This document shows positions 53,546-62,956 of a stretch of DNA of 64,000 nucleotides, piece by piece. The stretch spans positions 3,111,001-3,175,000 of the forward strand of contig NZ_CP020104.1 of NCBI RefSeq assembly GCF_002056795.1, in the 5' to 3' direction. A program made the translations under genes and the position numbers. The stretch is from Spirosoma aerolatum (GTDB lineage: Bacteria > Bacteroidota > Bacteroidia > Cytophagales > Spirosomataceae). A model generated the notes under the pieces. The model searched no databases, was not told the origin of the DNA, and saw nothing but the letters and a program-made list of their open reading frames with translations. Each line of letters begins with the position of its first letter. The first letter of the stretch is position 1.

Positions 53546-55765
53546 ATGACAACATCTAAAACTCCGTTTAAACGCCTGATTATTGTTTCCTATCGATTAC
53601 CGTTTACCGTCAGGGAAAAGCAGGAAGGTTATGAACTGGTCCAGAATTCGGGAGGTCTGGTATCGGCCGTTTTGTCGATGGCCGGGCAGATGGGTCAGTC
53701 GTCCGATGGCTTACCGACCAAAATTCACTGGGTAGGCCATGCCGATTCGGCCTTTCAGGATGTGGATGCGTCGGTTTTTGAGAACGAAACGTTTGTGGCT
53801 CATCCGGTTTTTATCGATGAAACGGTTCACACGGGCTTTTACTACGGATTTAGCAATGATCTTGTCTGGCCCTTATTCCATTATTTTCCGTCGTATGCTT
53901 CCTTTCGGGAAAGTGATTTCGAGCACTACCAACAGGCCAACACTTGTTTTATGGATGTTCTGAATAACCTGATCGAACCCGGCGACCTAATCTGGATTCA
54001 CGATTTTCAACTGATGCTATTGCCTGATAAGGTGCGTCAGGCAATTCCCGACGCGTCGATTGGGTATTTTTTCCACATCCCATTTCCAACGTATGAAATC
54101 ATCAAGCTCCTACCTCGTGCCTGGCGACAGGAGTTGTTAAGAGGGGTTCTGGGTGCCGATGTCGTTGGGTTTCATACGGCCGATTATGTGCAGCACTTTA
54201 TGCAGAGCGTAGCCGAAGTGCTGGAGCTGCCCATTATTGGTCAACGGATTGTGTTAGCCGATCGATCGCTGCTGGTCAAAGAGTTTCCCATCAGTATCGA
54301 TTTCAATAAGTTCGATCAAAGCAGCCAGGATGACGATGTTATCCAGACCCGGTTGCGCGACCAGGCTATGCTTCGTCATAACCGCCTTATTTTTTCGGTT
54401 GATCGGCTCGATTATACGAAAGGAATCATGTATCGATTGCGGGGCTTTGAGCGGTTTCTGGTCCAGCATCCCGAATGGCATGACCAGGTTACGTTTGTGA
54501 TGACGGTGGTGCCCTCGCGCGATAAAATCGGTCAATACCAGGAACTTAAACGCGAAATCGAGGAAACAGTTGGCCGGATCAATGGGCTATTTGGTACCAT
54601 AGGCTGGCGACCTATTGTCTATATGTATTCGTCGCTCTCGTTTACCGAACTAATGGCGCTCTATACTGCCTGTGACGTTGCCCTGATTACCCCTCTTCGC
54701 GACGGAATGAATCTGGTCTGCAAAGAATTCATTGCCAGTCGGCACGACCATCGGGGTGTACTGATTCTGAGCGAGCTGGCTGGAGCAGCACAGGAGCTTC
54801 GGGAGGCTATCATTATCAATCCGACCGATACACAGGAAGTCGCTGATGCCATTCAGCAGGGGCTTACCATGCCCGAAGCCGAGCAGGAGCAGCGGCTGAT
54901 AATCATGCGTAAGCACCTGCAAAATAATAATGTGTTCCGCTGGAGTCATGATTTTCTATCGGCGTTTCAGAGTGCTCGCGAAAGTGAGTCTGAGCTGGAA
55001 ACGGATCTGCCAATTGCTTCATTTGTCAGTTCGTTCGAACAGGCTCAGCAGCGTCTGCTCCTGTTCGATTTCGATGGTACCCTGGCACCCATTGTAAATG
55101 ATCCAGCGCTGGCTTGTCCTTCTGATGCCTTAAAGAAAACCATTCAGCGCTTGGCCGAAACCAGCGATGTGGTTGTTATCAGTGGTCGTAATCGGGCGTT
55201 TCTGGAAAAAACATTCGCGGGTATTCCAGTTTACCTGGTTGCCGAACACGGCGCTTTTCTTCAAAAACCAGACCAGCCCTGGGAACGACTTGATTTATCA
55301 AGTGATGACTGGGTCGCTTCGGTTCGGGCGATGATGGCTCCCTATGTTGAACGAGCCCCCGGCTCATTCATCGAGGAAAAAGAAACTTCTATTGCCTGGC
55401 ATTATCGAAAAAGTGAACTTGATGATATTGAAAATCAGGCGGTTGATTTGGTTACTCAATTGCGAAGTGCTTCCTATTCAATACCATTGACGATTATTCA
55501 GGGGAGTAAAGTGGTAGAGGTTAAAACCGCACAACATAGCAAGGGCACCGTTGCCAATGCCATTTTTGAGCAAAAACCCTATGATTTTATCGTGAGTATT
55601 GGCGACGATACCACCGATGAGGATATGTTTCGGCAGTTACCCAACTGGGCGTATACCGTAAAAGTAGGCGCTGGAATTTCATTTGCCCGTTACCGCCTGG
55701 CACGGCAACGCGATGTCGAAATGCTGTTGGAGCGAATGAGTGAGGTTGTAGTCGAAATGCCCTAA
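53546..55765 (+). CDS. Bifunctional trehalose-6-phosphate synthase/phosphatase (OtsA-OtsB fusion)
   Basis: 739 residues. GT20 domain (about 8-470): [46 protein letters not shown] and [17 protein letters not shown]-type TPP domain (about 500-735): [13 protein letters not shown] (nucleophile Asp near 508), [14 protein letters not shown] and [13 protein letters not shown]. It makes trehalose-6-phosphate from UDP-glucose and glucose-6-phosphate, then dephosphorylates it. Array D lies 39-94 bases upstream. The stop is two bases from the stop of the convergent small gene. Confidence 0.95.
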   Translation: MTTSKTPFKRLIIVSYRLPFTVREKQEGYELVQNSGGLVSAVLSMAGQMGQSSDGLPTKIHWVGHADSAFQDVDASVFENETFVAHPVFIDETVHTGFYYGFSNDLVWPLFHYFPSYASFRESDFEHYQQANTCFMDVLNNLIEPGDLIWIHDFQLMLLPDKVRQAIPDASIGYFFHIPFPTYEIIKLLPRAWRQELLRGVLGADVVGFHTADYVQHFMQSVAEVLELPIIGQRIVLADRSLLVKEFPISIDFNKFDQSSQDDDVIQTRLRDQAMLRHNRLIFSVDRLDYTKGIMYRLRGFERFLVQHPEWHDQVTFVMTVVPSRDKIGQYQELKREIEETVGRINGLFGTIGWRPIVYMYSSLSFTELMALYTACDVALITPLRDGMNLVCKEFIASRHDHRGVLILSELAGAAQELREAIIINPTDTQEVADAIQQGLTMPEAEQEQRLIIMRKHLQNNNVFRWSHDFLSAFQSARESESELETDLPIASFVSSFEQAQQRLLLFDFDGTLAPIVNDPALACPSDALKKTIQRLAETSDVVVISGRNRAFLEKTFAGIPVYLVAEHGAFLQKPDQPWERLDLSSDDWVASVRAMMAPYVERAPGSFIEEKETSIAWHYRKSELDDIENQAVDLVTQLRSASYSIPLTIIQGSKVVEVKTAQHSKGTVANAIFEQKPYDFIVSIGDDTTDEDMFRQLPNWAYTVKVGAGISFARYRLARQRDVEMLLERMSEVVVEMP

Positions 55766-55767
55766 AA

Positions 55768-56007
55768 TCAGTTATTTACCTGGTTGGAGTCATCAACTCG
55801 ATTTTCTATCGTATGCGATTCATTTAGTTTTTGGCGTAAATGCCTGTAGTGCGGTGGAAGCTTATCGAGAGTTGAGCTTCTGAGTCCGTACCAGGCGCTG
55901 GCAAAATAGCTAAGAACGCCTATAGCCAATATGACTAGGGTTACGATCAAAAATAGCAGCATAGGATAGCTAACGTTAAGGTGAACAACCCAAACAACAT
56001 TGACCAT
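55768..56007 (-). CDS. Small single-helix membrane protein, unknown function
   Basis: 79 residues from the ATG at 56007. One long hydrophobic helix (residues 15-40: MLLFLIVTLVILAIGVLSYF), then a basic, polar tail (RHLRQKLNESHTIENR). Not recognised. The frame opens up to a TTG at 56079, but that TTG overlaps the -7 element of array E, so the ATG is chosen; the leader would be about 60 bases. Control by array E puts it in the proposed regulon. Confidence 0.6.
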   Translation of the reverse strand: MVNVVWVVHLNVSYPMLLFLIVTLVILAIGVLSYFASAWYGLRSSTLDKLPPHYRHLRQKLNESHTIENRVDDSNQVNN

Positions 56008-56076
56008 ACCCTGCCAGTAAAAAAACAGGGTATGGATCAATGCATGGGAAAGCGCATGTTCACCGCTTTGTAGGGG

Positions 56077-56131
56077 CAAAGTGGTGGCAACGAATAAGGA
56101 ATTACTTAAACAGACCTTAGAATTTAATTAG
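56077..56131 (-). promoter_or_regulatory. Array E: four 11-bp repeats upstream of the small membrane gene (minus strand)
   Basis: On the minus strand: CTAAT (56131-56127), CTAAG (56120-56116), TTAAG (56109-56105), CTTAT (56098-56094), 11 bp apart. TTTG at 56080-56077, 14 bases on. It also lies 112-149 bases upstream of the divergent response-regulator gene, so it could influence that gene too. Confidence 0.68.
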
Positions 56132-56242
56132 AATTGTGTAAGCTATTGTTAGTCAGTGAATTAAATGGAAGAGTTTTAACCAATGAATTCGTTTCGTGGT
56201 TTACTACTTCATACAGGCTGCTCATCGGTGGTCTATTGAGCT

Positions 56243-56920
56243 ATGAAACTATTAGTAGTAGAAGATGAGGCCAAGACACTTCAGGCCATTCAACAGGGAC
56301 TGGAAGAAAGCCAGTTTGAGGTCGATATTGCCTATGATGGATTGATTGCCAAACGGTTGGCGTTAAAAAACAACTATGCCGCCATAATTACAGATCTGAT
56401 TTTGCCTGGTCTTAATGGCTATGAACTCTGTCGTCAGCTTCGGGCTGAAGGACTTACTACACCCATTCTGATTCTGACGGCACTGGGCGAAACGGATGAT
56501 AAGGTTATGGGCTTCGATGCCGGAGCCGATCAATACCTAACCAAGCCCTTCCAGTTTACTGAGTTACTGGCCCGAGTTCGGGCACTGACCAAGCGGGGTA
56601 CGCAGGTTGCCATGACCGCCCAGACCTTACGCTATGGAGGTATCGAAATGAATCTGGATGCTAAAACCGTTACCCGCGACGACAAACCGATTGATCTGAC
56701 GGCGAGGGAGTTTGCGTTGCTGGAGTTTCTGATGCGTAACCAGGGACGGGTACTTTCCAAACCGGCCATTGCCGAACACGTCTGGGATTTGAATTTCGAC
56801 ACGGGGACCAATGTCGTCGAAGTTTATATCAACTACCTCCGCAAAAAAATCGATAAAGACTTCCCTAAGAAGCTGATCCATACCCAGTTTGGCATGGGTT
56901 ACATGTTTAAGGAAGAATGA
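56243..56920 (+). CDS. OmpR/PhoB-family response regulator
   Basis: 225 residues. Receiver domain 1-118 with acidic pocket EDE, phospho-acceptor D51 in IITDLILPG, and K101 in YLTKPF. OmpR-type winged-helix domain 128-225 (LTAREFALLEFLMRNQGRVLSK, TNVVEVYINYLRKKIDKDF, QFGMGYMF). Proteins of this family bind tandem direct repeats with 10-11 bp spacing. It is followed after 85 bases by its kinase. As the only DNA-binding regulator in the island, it is the best candidate to bind arrays A-G. Confidence 0.95.
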   Translation: MKLLVVEDEAKTLQAIQQGLEESQFEVDIAYDGLIAKRLALKNNYAAIITDLILPGLNGYELCRQLRAEGLTTPILILTALGETDDKVMGFDAGADQYLTKPFQFTELLARVRALTKRGTQVAMTAQTLRYGGIEMNLDAKTVTRDDKPIDLTAREFALLEFLMRNQGRVLSKPAIAEHVWDLNFDTGTNVVEVYINYLRKKIDKDFPKKLIHTQFGMGYMFKEE

Positions 56921-57001
56921 GCAGGGAGGTTGGGGCGTGGAGCGAGGTGGCGTTTGAGGGCCGTAATACCTTGCTCCTCGCTCCCTGCCCCACGCCCCAC
57001 G
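56921..57001 (+). repeat. G/C-rich imperfect inverted repeat between regulator and kinase
   Basis: GCAGGGAG (56921-56928) pairs with CTCCCTGC (56981-56988), and GGAGCGAGG (56939-56947) pairs with CCTCGCTCC (56976-56984). The two pairings exclude each other. The strand is purine-rich then pyrimidine-rich (GGGGCGTGG ... CCACGCCCC), unlike neighbouring DNA. It fills nearly the whole 85-base gap. Confidence 0.55.
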
Positions 57002-57005
57002 CCCT

Positions 57006-58373
57006 ATGACTATTCGAAACCGTTTGACGATACGCTTTACCGGACTGGTTTCCAGTATTTTATTGCTGGCATTTGTGAGTATATACGCCTTTTGCTGGTA
57101 TTTCATTTCGTCGGACTTTTACCGTCGACTCGATCGGAAAGCCAACACAATTGGTGATATGCTGATTCGGCATCGGTTGAATACTGATCTGATTCGGCAA
57201 TTGACCCGAATTCGGAAAGATCAGCTACCCAACCAAAAGATCATTGCGTTCGACCAGCGGGATTCCATTATTTTATCGACTAACGAAGCGATTACACTAC
57301 CCCTTCCTCAAGCTATACTGAGCGATATTCGTCAGGTTCGGGAGAAGGCATTCCGCCAGGATAAGTACTATGTGGTTGGTACCCGGTTCATGACGGCATC
57401 TGGCCAATTTGTAGTCATTGCCAGTGCGGAGAACATGTACGGCGATGAATTTTTACGGCGGTTACTCTGGTCGCTGACGGGCCTTTTCTGCCTGATTGTA
57501 GCTATTACGGCTTTTTCAGGCTGGTTTTTTGCCGACGATGCTTTACGCCCGGTGCAGGCTATGGACCGCACACTCAATGCCATTTTTCCCAAAAACCGCG
57601 ACGAACGATTGCCGTTGCACCACGACAATGACGAAATAAGCCGTTTATCGCAAACCATCAATCAACTGCTGGACCGAGTCAACGAATCGTTTCGACTGCA
57701 ACGGATGTTTGTCGCCAATGTGTCGCATGAACTTAAAAACCCGCTTACCCTCATCAGTTCACAACTGGAAGTTAGCCTGCTGAATGAGCGAGGCCCTGAA
57801 GCCTATCGGCAGACCATTCGCTCCGTGTTGCAGGATGTTACTGAGTTGGCCAGTTTAACGCATGAACTGCTTCGACTCTCACAGCTAAACCAAAATGATG
57901 CTGTTAGCTTACTGACCGATCGAGTTCGCGTTGATGAAATTGTTTGGGATGTGCGTGCCCAGGTAAAAACCATCAATCCATTGTATGCTGTCACGGTTCA
58001 ACTCGGCGCATTGCCCGAAGAGCCTGATCAATTATCCGTTCAGGGCAATAAAACGTTGCTGGAAACAGCCCTGAAAAACCTGACTGAAAACGCCTGTAAA
58101 TTCTCGGATGATGGTAGGGCAGAGGTAAATGTAGATTTCCAGGATGCCGCTGTTACCATCCGCATCCAGAACCAGGGGAAGCCAATCCCTACGGCTGATT
58201 TGCCGTATATTTTTGAGCCCTTTTACCGAAGCAGCAAAACGGCTGAGGTGCGCGGGTATGGGATTGGTCTGTCGCTTGTAGAACGTATCGTTCGGTTGCA
58301 TCGGGGGCATGTGCAGGTCAGTTCATCGGCAGGTCAACCGACCGTATTCAGTATTATTCTTCCCCGGCAATAG
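57006..58373 (+). CDS. Membrane sensor histidine kinase, partner of the response regulator
   Basis: 455 residues. TM1 at about 12-35, a periplasmic domain of about 120 residues, TM2 at about 155-180 (LLWSLTGLFCLIVAITAF), HAMP, HisKA with H241 in VANVSHELKNPLTLISSQLE, and HATPase with N-box LTENACKFS and G2 RGYGIGLSLVERI. EnvZ/ArlS-type layout. It phosphorylates the adjacent regulator. The periplasmic domain has no known sensor motif. Confidence 0.93.
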   Translation: MTIRNRLTIRFTGLVSSILLLAFVSIYAFCWYFISSDFYRRLDRKANTIGDMLIRHRLNTDLIRQLTRIRKDQLPNQKIIAFDQRDSIILSTNEAITLPLPQAILSDIRQVREKAFRQDKYYVVGTRFMTASGQFVVIASAENMYGDEFLRRLLWSLTGLFCLIVAITAFSGWFFADDALRPVQAMDRTLNAIFPKNRDERLPLHHDNDEISRLSQTINQLLDRVNESFRLQRMFVANVSHELKNPLTLISSQLEVSLLNERGPEAYRQTIRSVLQDVTELASLTHELLRLSQLNQNDAVSLLTDRVRVDEIVWDVRAQVKTINPLYAVTVQLGALPEEPDQLSVQGNKTLLETALKNLTENACKFSDDGRAEVNVDFQDAAVTIRIQNQGKPIPTADLPYIFEPFYRSSKTAEVRGYGIGLSLVERIVRLHRGHVQVSSSAGQPTVFSIILPRQ

Positions 58374-58383
58374 CCACCCGTTT

Positions 58384-58439
58384 CTAAGGATATTCTAAGG
58401 AGTTTATCAGCGAATACTAATTCGAAGAAGGCAGATTTG
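58384..58439 (+). promoter_or_regulatory. Array F: 11-bp repeats upstream of the small proline-rich membrane gene
   Basis: CTAAG at 58384, CTAAG at 58395, a weak ATCAG at 58406, CTAAT at 58417, 11 bp apart. TTTG at 58436-58439, 15 bases after the last core. The array begins 11 bases after the kinase stop and lies 42-97 bases before the next gene. Confidence 0.7.
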
Positions 58440-58481
58440 GTTGTTTACTAACTTACCCTTAGCTGTAAATAAACCAGACAC

Positions 58482-58682
58482 ATGATCCATACAACACATC
58501 CTTATACCCCTTTTTTCCCACCAGGGCCCGCAACGCCAACCCGAAAACGACCGACGAACGATCCTTTGTTCAACGATGATCGGCCACCTCAGCCCGATTG
58601 GCTGCTTATTCTGATGTGCGCCCTGTTTTTGTTGACCCTGTTTCTGGCCTGGTACGTCGATATTCCGCGCTTATTGCACTAA
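58482..58682 (+). CDS. Small proline-rich single-pass membrane protein
   Basis: 66 residues. An N-terminal polar, Pro-rich half (TPFFPPGPATPTRKRPTND) is followed by one helix (WLLILMCALFLLTLFLAWYV). Not recognised. Gene status is supported by array F just upstream and by the fit between the kinase and the convergent DUF389 gene. Likely an inner-membrane stress peptide, but this is inference. Confidence 0.6.
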   Translation: MIHTTHPYTPFFPPGPATPTRKRPTNDPLFNDDRPPQPDWLLILMCALFLLTLFLAWYVDIPRLLH

Positions 58683-58702
58683 CCGGTTGTCGAACTACTA
58701 CG

Positions 58703-60097
58703 TCATTCGATCAGTAGTTTAACTTTTTTGCTTTTGGTGCGGCTCTGCAGCCAGCGTTCGATTCGGCGTTTTTCGGTAGGTTTATGTTTCCGGGAAAACT
58801 GCGCATAAACAAGGGTAACCGTGTCGGGTCGGCTACTGGATGTGTTCATCACCAGAGCTTTGGTCGCTGTAAACGTGCGTACATCGGGCATAAGTGTTTT
58901 GAGCTCGTTACGAAGGTCAGCTACTGGAAGACCTGCAATCTGATTTCGCCTGATGTAGTTTTGAAGTGAGTCGATGGTTTGATCTTTTCGGGCTATGGCC
59001 CCCTGACTGTATTTGATCATCTGGTCGGCCAGGGTATTTGTAATCGCGTTCATATCGACCTCGGTATCTTTAAAACTCCCCTGTTTAATCACTAGTTGAG
59101 CATCCTGGATTCCATAAGCCACCATTCTGTTCTTCAGTTCATTAATGGAGTCTTTTGGTAGCGGCTCGCCTACTAGGGTTAGTTCCAGCTTACTCTGTTG
59201 GCGATTATACCGGGCTGCATAATTAATGACCTGCCGGTATTGGAATTCACATTCGTTGGACACAAACCGTTTGGCCGATTGCTCGAAGATGGTTTTACGG
59301 ACAATCTGATAGGCGAGGTACGTGCTGGGTACAATAACGATCAGGACGGCTATCCAGATAGTATTTCGAACCCTGCGCTCAACATCGGGGGATAGATACT
59401 CTTTCTTATGGAAATTCAGAAAGCGCACCATCAGGAATGTAGACAGGCTGATACAGATGCAGTTGATCAGAAACAGGTAAAAAGCTCCGGCGAAGTAATA
59501 GAAATTGCCGGTTGCCAGTCCATACCCTGCCGTACAGAGTGGGGGCATCAGGGCCGTAGCAATGGCTACTCCCGGAATCACGTTCGTTACTTTTTCCCGG
59601 CGCGATCCGGCAATAATCCCGGCGAGCCCACCAAAAAAAGCAATAAAGGCGTCCCAAACGGTAGGTGATGTACGAGCCAGCAGTTCGGATTGTGCAATGT
59701 GTAGTGGACTGATTAAAAAGTAGATGGTCGAGGTGAGTAGGCTGATAAAGACGGCAATGCTGATGTTTTTGATAGCTCGCTGGATCAGCGTCAGATCATT
59801 AATGCCAATACCCAGACCGATGCCCATAATCGGGCCCATTAGTGGCGAAATGAGCATGGCTCCGATAATAACAGCCGTCGAATTAACATTCAACCCGATG
59901 GATGCAATAAAAATGGCAAAAATGAGTGTCCAAAGGTTAATTCCGCGAAATTCAATGCCTTTACTGATCGACTGCGTTATGGCTTCTTCGTCAGCTTTAT
60001 CCTCGTCCAGGCTAAATCGTTCACGAAGAATTCGACTAAACTGAGCAGACACGTCAGAGCGGTTTGCTCGGAGGTTGTTTTGATTTTCAGTAATCAT
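58703..60097 (-). CDS. DUF389 (TIGR00341-like) membrane protein
   Basis: 464 residues from the Met at 60097 (MITENQNNLRANRSD); the frame opens to 60148. Five to six membrane helices in the first 270 residues with GLNVNSTAVIIGAMLISPLMGPI and PGVAIATALMPPLCTAGYGL, the hallmark segments of DUF389. A long C-terminal cytosolic or periplasmic domain follows. The family is widespread but its function is not settled. It diverges from the antiporter gene; no clear repeat array is seen between them. Confidence 0.85.
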   Translation of the reverse strand: MITENQNNLRANRSDVSAQFSRILRERFSLDEDKADEEAITQSISKGIEFRGINLWTLIFAIFIASIGLNVNSTAVIIGAMLISPLMGPIMGIGLGIGINDLTLIQRAIKNISIAVFISLLTSTIYFLISPLHIAQSELLARTSPTVWDAFIAFFGGLAGIIAGSRREKVTNVIPGVAIATALMPPLCTAGYGLATGNFYYFAGAFYLFLINCICISLSTFLMVRFLNFHKKEYLSPDVERRVRNTIWIAVLIVIVPSTYLAYQIVRKTIFEQSAKRFVSNECEFQYRQVINYAARYNRQQSKLELTLVGEPLPKDSINELKNRMVAYGIQDAQLVIKQGSFKDTEVDMNAITNTLADQMIKYSQGAIARKDQTIDSLQNYIRRNQIAGLPVADLRNELKTLMPDVRTFTATKALVMNTSSSRPDTVTLVYAQFSRKHKPTEKRRIERWLQSRTKSKKVKLLIE

Positions 60098-60183
60098 TTT
60101 CGTGTAGTGGGTTAAGGGATTAGTTAAATCAACCTGGTTTTTAATCAAAAGTTAATGTATCCTTGTGTAATTCTGCTTTGTCG

Positions 60184-61431
60184 ATGGATCTATTTACCCT
60201 GACTACCTTACTGATTGTTGCTTCGGCGCTCTTTGCTTACCTGAATACCCGGCTGTTGAAATTGCCCGATGCTATTGGCATTATGGTGCTTTCGCTGGCT
60301 TTTTCGGCCTTGCTTATTGGGTTGAATACGATTCGCCCTGTCTGGTTCACCGAGGTCCGGCAAGCAGTGGTTCAAATTGATTTTGGCCGGGTTTTGTTCG
60401 ATGTCATGCTCAGCTTCCTGTTGTTTGCGGGGGCATTTCATACGAATATCGATCAGCTTCGGCAGGTTCGTAGATCGGTTATCTTATTCGCTTTGGTTGG
60501 CGTCCTGATCAGTACTGCCCTCATCGGCCTAGGGCTTTATGGGTTAGCAGGATGGTTTGGCTTTGCGATTTCATGGCCCTTGTGCTTACTGTTCGGTGCG
60601 CTGATTTCTCCCACTGATCCCATTGCCGTTTTGGGCATCCTGGCCAAGTTTAAACTACCAGAGAACGTAAAATACAATATCGTAGGCGAATCGCTATTTA
60701 ACGACGGTGTAGGGGTAGTTGTCTTTGCGTCCATCTATCGGATTGCTGTCGATGGTATGGAAAGCATCAGTGCGGGCACCATCGCTTTGTTGTTTCTGGA
60801 AGAAGCGGGAGGAGGAATCCTGTTTGGCCTGATTCTGGGCTATGGGCTATTTCGGTTAGTACGGTCGATCAATCATTACCAAACAGAAGTACTCATTACA
60901 ATAGCAGGAGTTATGGGGGGCTATCTTTTGGCGCAAAAACTTCATATTTCCGGGCCATTAGCGATGGTCGTAGCGGGCTTACTGATGGGAGGTAAAGCCC
61001 GTGGTGAAGCGATGAGCGATGTCACCGAAGAATATGTTGATAAATTCTGGGAGCTACTGGATTCAATCCTGAATGCCATACTCTTCGTGTTGATGGGTGT
61101 CGAGCTTCTACTAATCGATTTCCGTATGGCCTATTGGCCCCTGTGTGCCGCCGTTATCATACTGGTGCTAAGCGCCCGGTTTTTATCGATCTGGTTCCCC
61201 TTTGTAGTAGCCCATCGATGGCTTAATCTGGACAAATACGCGCCAGTCATGCTTACCTGGGGTGGTTTGCGGGGCGGCTTGTCTATTGCCATGGCGCTTT
61301 CCATTCCTATCAACCTTCCGAACCAGGACTTACTGGTTACCATTACGTATGCGGTTGTGCTTTTCTCCGTAATTGGACAGGGGCTAACGATGGAACGGCT
61401 AATCCGAAGATTATATCCCACGTCTCCCTAG
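60184..61431 (+). CDS. Na+/H+ antiporter, CPA1 family
   Basis: 415 residues from the ATG at 60184, with about twelve membrane helices. FGALISPTDPIAVLGILAKF and GESLFNDGVGVVVFASIYRI are the CPA1 (NhaP/NHE) ion-binding helices, with the S-P-T-D-P and N-D acidic motifs. TWGGLRGGLSIAMALSIP is also typical. It exports Na+ or K+ in exchange for protons. It fits an ionic or osmotic stress island. Confidence 0.93.
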   Translation: MDLFTLTTLLIVASALFAYLNTRLLKLPDAIGIMVLSLAFSALLIGLNTIRPVWFTEVRQAVVQIDFGRVLFDVMLSFLLFAGAFHTNIDQLRQVRRSVILFALVGVLISTALIGLGLYGLAGWFGFAISWPLCLLFGALISPTDPIAVLGILAKFKLPENVKYNIVGESLFNDGVGVVVFASIYRIAVDGMESISAGTIALLFLEEAGGGILFGLILGYGLFRLVRSINHYQTEVLITIAGVMGGYLLAQKLHISGPLAMVVAGLLMGGKARGEAMSDVTEEYVDKFWELLDSILNAILFVLMGVELLLIDFRMAYWPLCAAVIILVLSARFLSIWFPFVVAHRWLNLDKYAPVMLTWGGLRGGLSIAMALSIPINLPNQDLLVTITYAVVLFSVIGQGLTMERLIRRLYPTSP

Positions 61432-61480
61432 TCGTATAATGGATCAGTTTACTCATTAACCTTGGCGAGTAGTCTGGTCG

Positions 61481-62887
61481 TTAGTCTGCCTGGATTTCCT
61501 CGGACGTTTGCTGGGAAGGTTCCGACTCGGGCTGCGCCAGGGCTTCAGTCACGAAACCGGCTTTCAGGTGCTCATAGAACGACACCGGGTCTATCAGTGA
61601 GGCTGCTCCCTGGGCCATAAGTCCACCTAGCAACAACTGGAAAATTGCCGAATGGCGGTCGGTCATTTCCAATACCAGAATGGCGGCCGTAAAGGGTGAT
61701 CGCACAACGCCCGTCAGGAAACTAACCATGCTGACCAGAATCACTAAGTTCGTATCGGAAGGGGGCACGTGAACCAGTCGGGACAAGCCATCGCCAAGGA
61801 TAGCCCCCGCGCTAAGCGATGTAGCAAAGACCCCTCCGGCTGCCCCGCTACAGTAGCTAAGGGTCATACCCGCAAAGCGAACCGGAAACAGATACCAGGG
61901 AGTCAGATGGTCGTTTTGAAACAGTAAACGGTTAATGATAGGCTTTCCGGTGCCAAATGCATCCGTGCCAACCCAGAAGGCCAGTGCGGCTAAGAGCAGC
62001 CCGGAACCAGCTACCCAACCCGCCTGGGCAGGTAGCGTTGTAAACCGTCGGCGGTAGGTATTGGCCCACAACAGCACTTTGGCGAAAGCAGCTCCGGCCA
62101 GCCCACAGAAGATCGCCACAAGTACGACTATCCCTAAAAACCAGCCTGTTGTTGAGGTAATCTTTGGAAAACCAAGGTACAGATAGGGTCCCAGAATCGC
62201 CTGGGCTGTCATTCCGGCAATGATGACGGCCGTAAAAACGGCCGTTCGGAAGCGGGTGATATGCGTTTGGGTGAGTTCTTCGACGACGAATACAATCCCT
62301 CCCAATGGGGTGTTAAACGCAGCCGCCAGCCCGGCCGCTCCTCCGGTGACTAAAGCAATCTGCCGGGATAGTTGCGGCCATCCGGCAGGTTGTAAACGGT
62401 TAATAGCCCGAAAAATAGCCGCCGAAATCTGGATGGTTGGCCCTTCACGGCCGATTACCCCTCCACCAAGTAAAAGCACTACACTGCTCAGTACCTTTAC
62501 GAGAGCAACTCGTAGGCTAAGTAAATACGCAAGACGCCCGTGTGTTTTTGGGGTTGATAATTCGATACCGGCCATTACTTGAGGTATACCGCTTCCCCGT
62601 GCCGCTGGAGCTAATCGGCTAACGGTGAGCCAGGCCATTACGAAGGCCAGGGGCGTCAGGACAAATACCAGATAGGGCTGTCGGCTCAACCACGTAAAGC
62701 TGATTCGTTCGGCCCAAAGAAACAATTCTTCATAGCCAACAGCTACCAGACCAACCAGCAACGACGCCACCCAAAACGGTAAGCTTTGTAAAATGACCCG
62801 ACGAACCCGTTCGGTATACAATCGGCGAATGAGATGCTGGTCCAGCCAGTCCAGCACAAGAGCATACCGAGTTAATTTAGGAAGCAT
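61481..62887 (-). CDS. ClC-family chloride channel or Cl-/H+ antiporter
   Basis: 468 residues, about sixteen helices in the ClC antiparallel fold. Selectivity motifs: GSGIPQVMAG, GREGPTIQISA, and the late GAILGDGLSRL after AAGGVFATSLSAG. The gating Glu is that of GREGP. No CBS domains; the C-terminus is short. A transporter is as likely as a channel. The upstream region holds array G, which points the other way. Confidence 0.92.
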   Translation of the reverse strand: MLPKLTRYALVLDWLDQHLIRRLYTERVRRVILQSLPFWVASLLVGLVAVGYEELFLWAERISFTWLSRQPYLVFVLTPLAFVMAWLTVSRLAPAARGSGIPQVMAGIELSTPKTHGRLAYLLSLRVALVKVLSSVVLLLGGGVIGREGPTIQISAAIFRAINRLQPAGWPQLSRQIALVTGGAAGLAAAFNTPLGGIVFVVEELTQTHITRFRTAVFTAVIIAGMTAQAILGPYLYLGFPKITSTTGWFLGIVVLVAIFCGLAGAAFAKVLLWANTYRRRFTTLPAQAGWVAGSGLLLAALAFWVGTDAFGTGKPIINRLLFQNDHLTPWYLFPVRFAGMTLSYCSGAAGGVFATSLSAGAILGDGLSRLVHVPPSDTNLVILVSMVSFLTGVVRSPFTAAILVLEMTDRHSAIFQLLLGGLMAQGAASLIDPVSFYEHLKAGFVTEALAQPESEPSQQTSEEIQAD

Positions 62888-62956
62888 GCAGCTATAAACA
62901 GGTTTATTGAATAGGTAACGCTGTTTTGATCGAGTTGATTTACGAAACCCACAGGT

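Noticed and set aside
56105-56142. Reading array E on the plus strand toward the response regulator
   Set aside because: Half-sites then read CTTAA, CTTAG, ATTAG, GTAAG, and no TTTG follows at 14-15 bases. The minus-strand reading fits the consensus order.
60149-60183. Possible eighth array between DUF389 and the antiporter
   Set aside because: TTAAC and TTAAA-like words occur 11 bp apart, but the other two positions do not match and no -7 TTTG fits the spacing.
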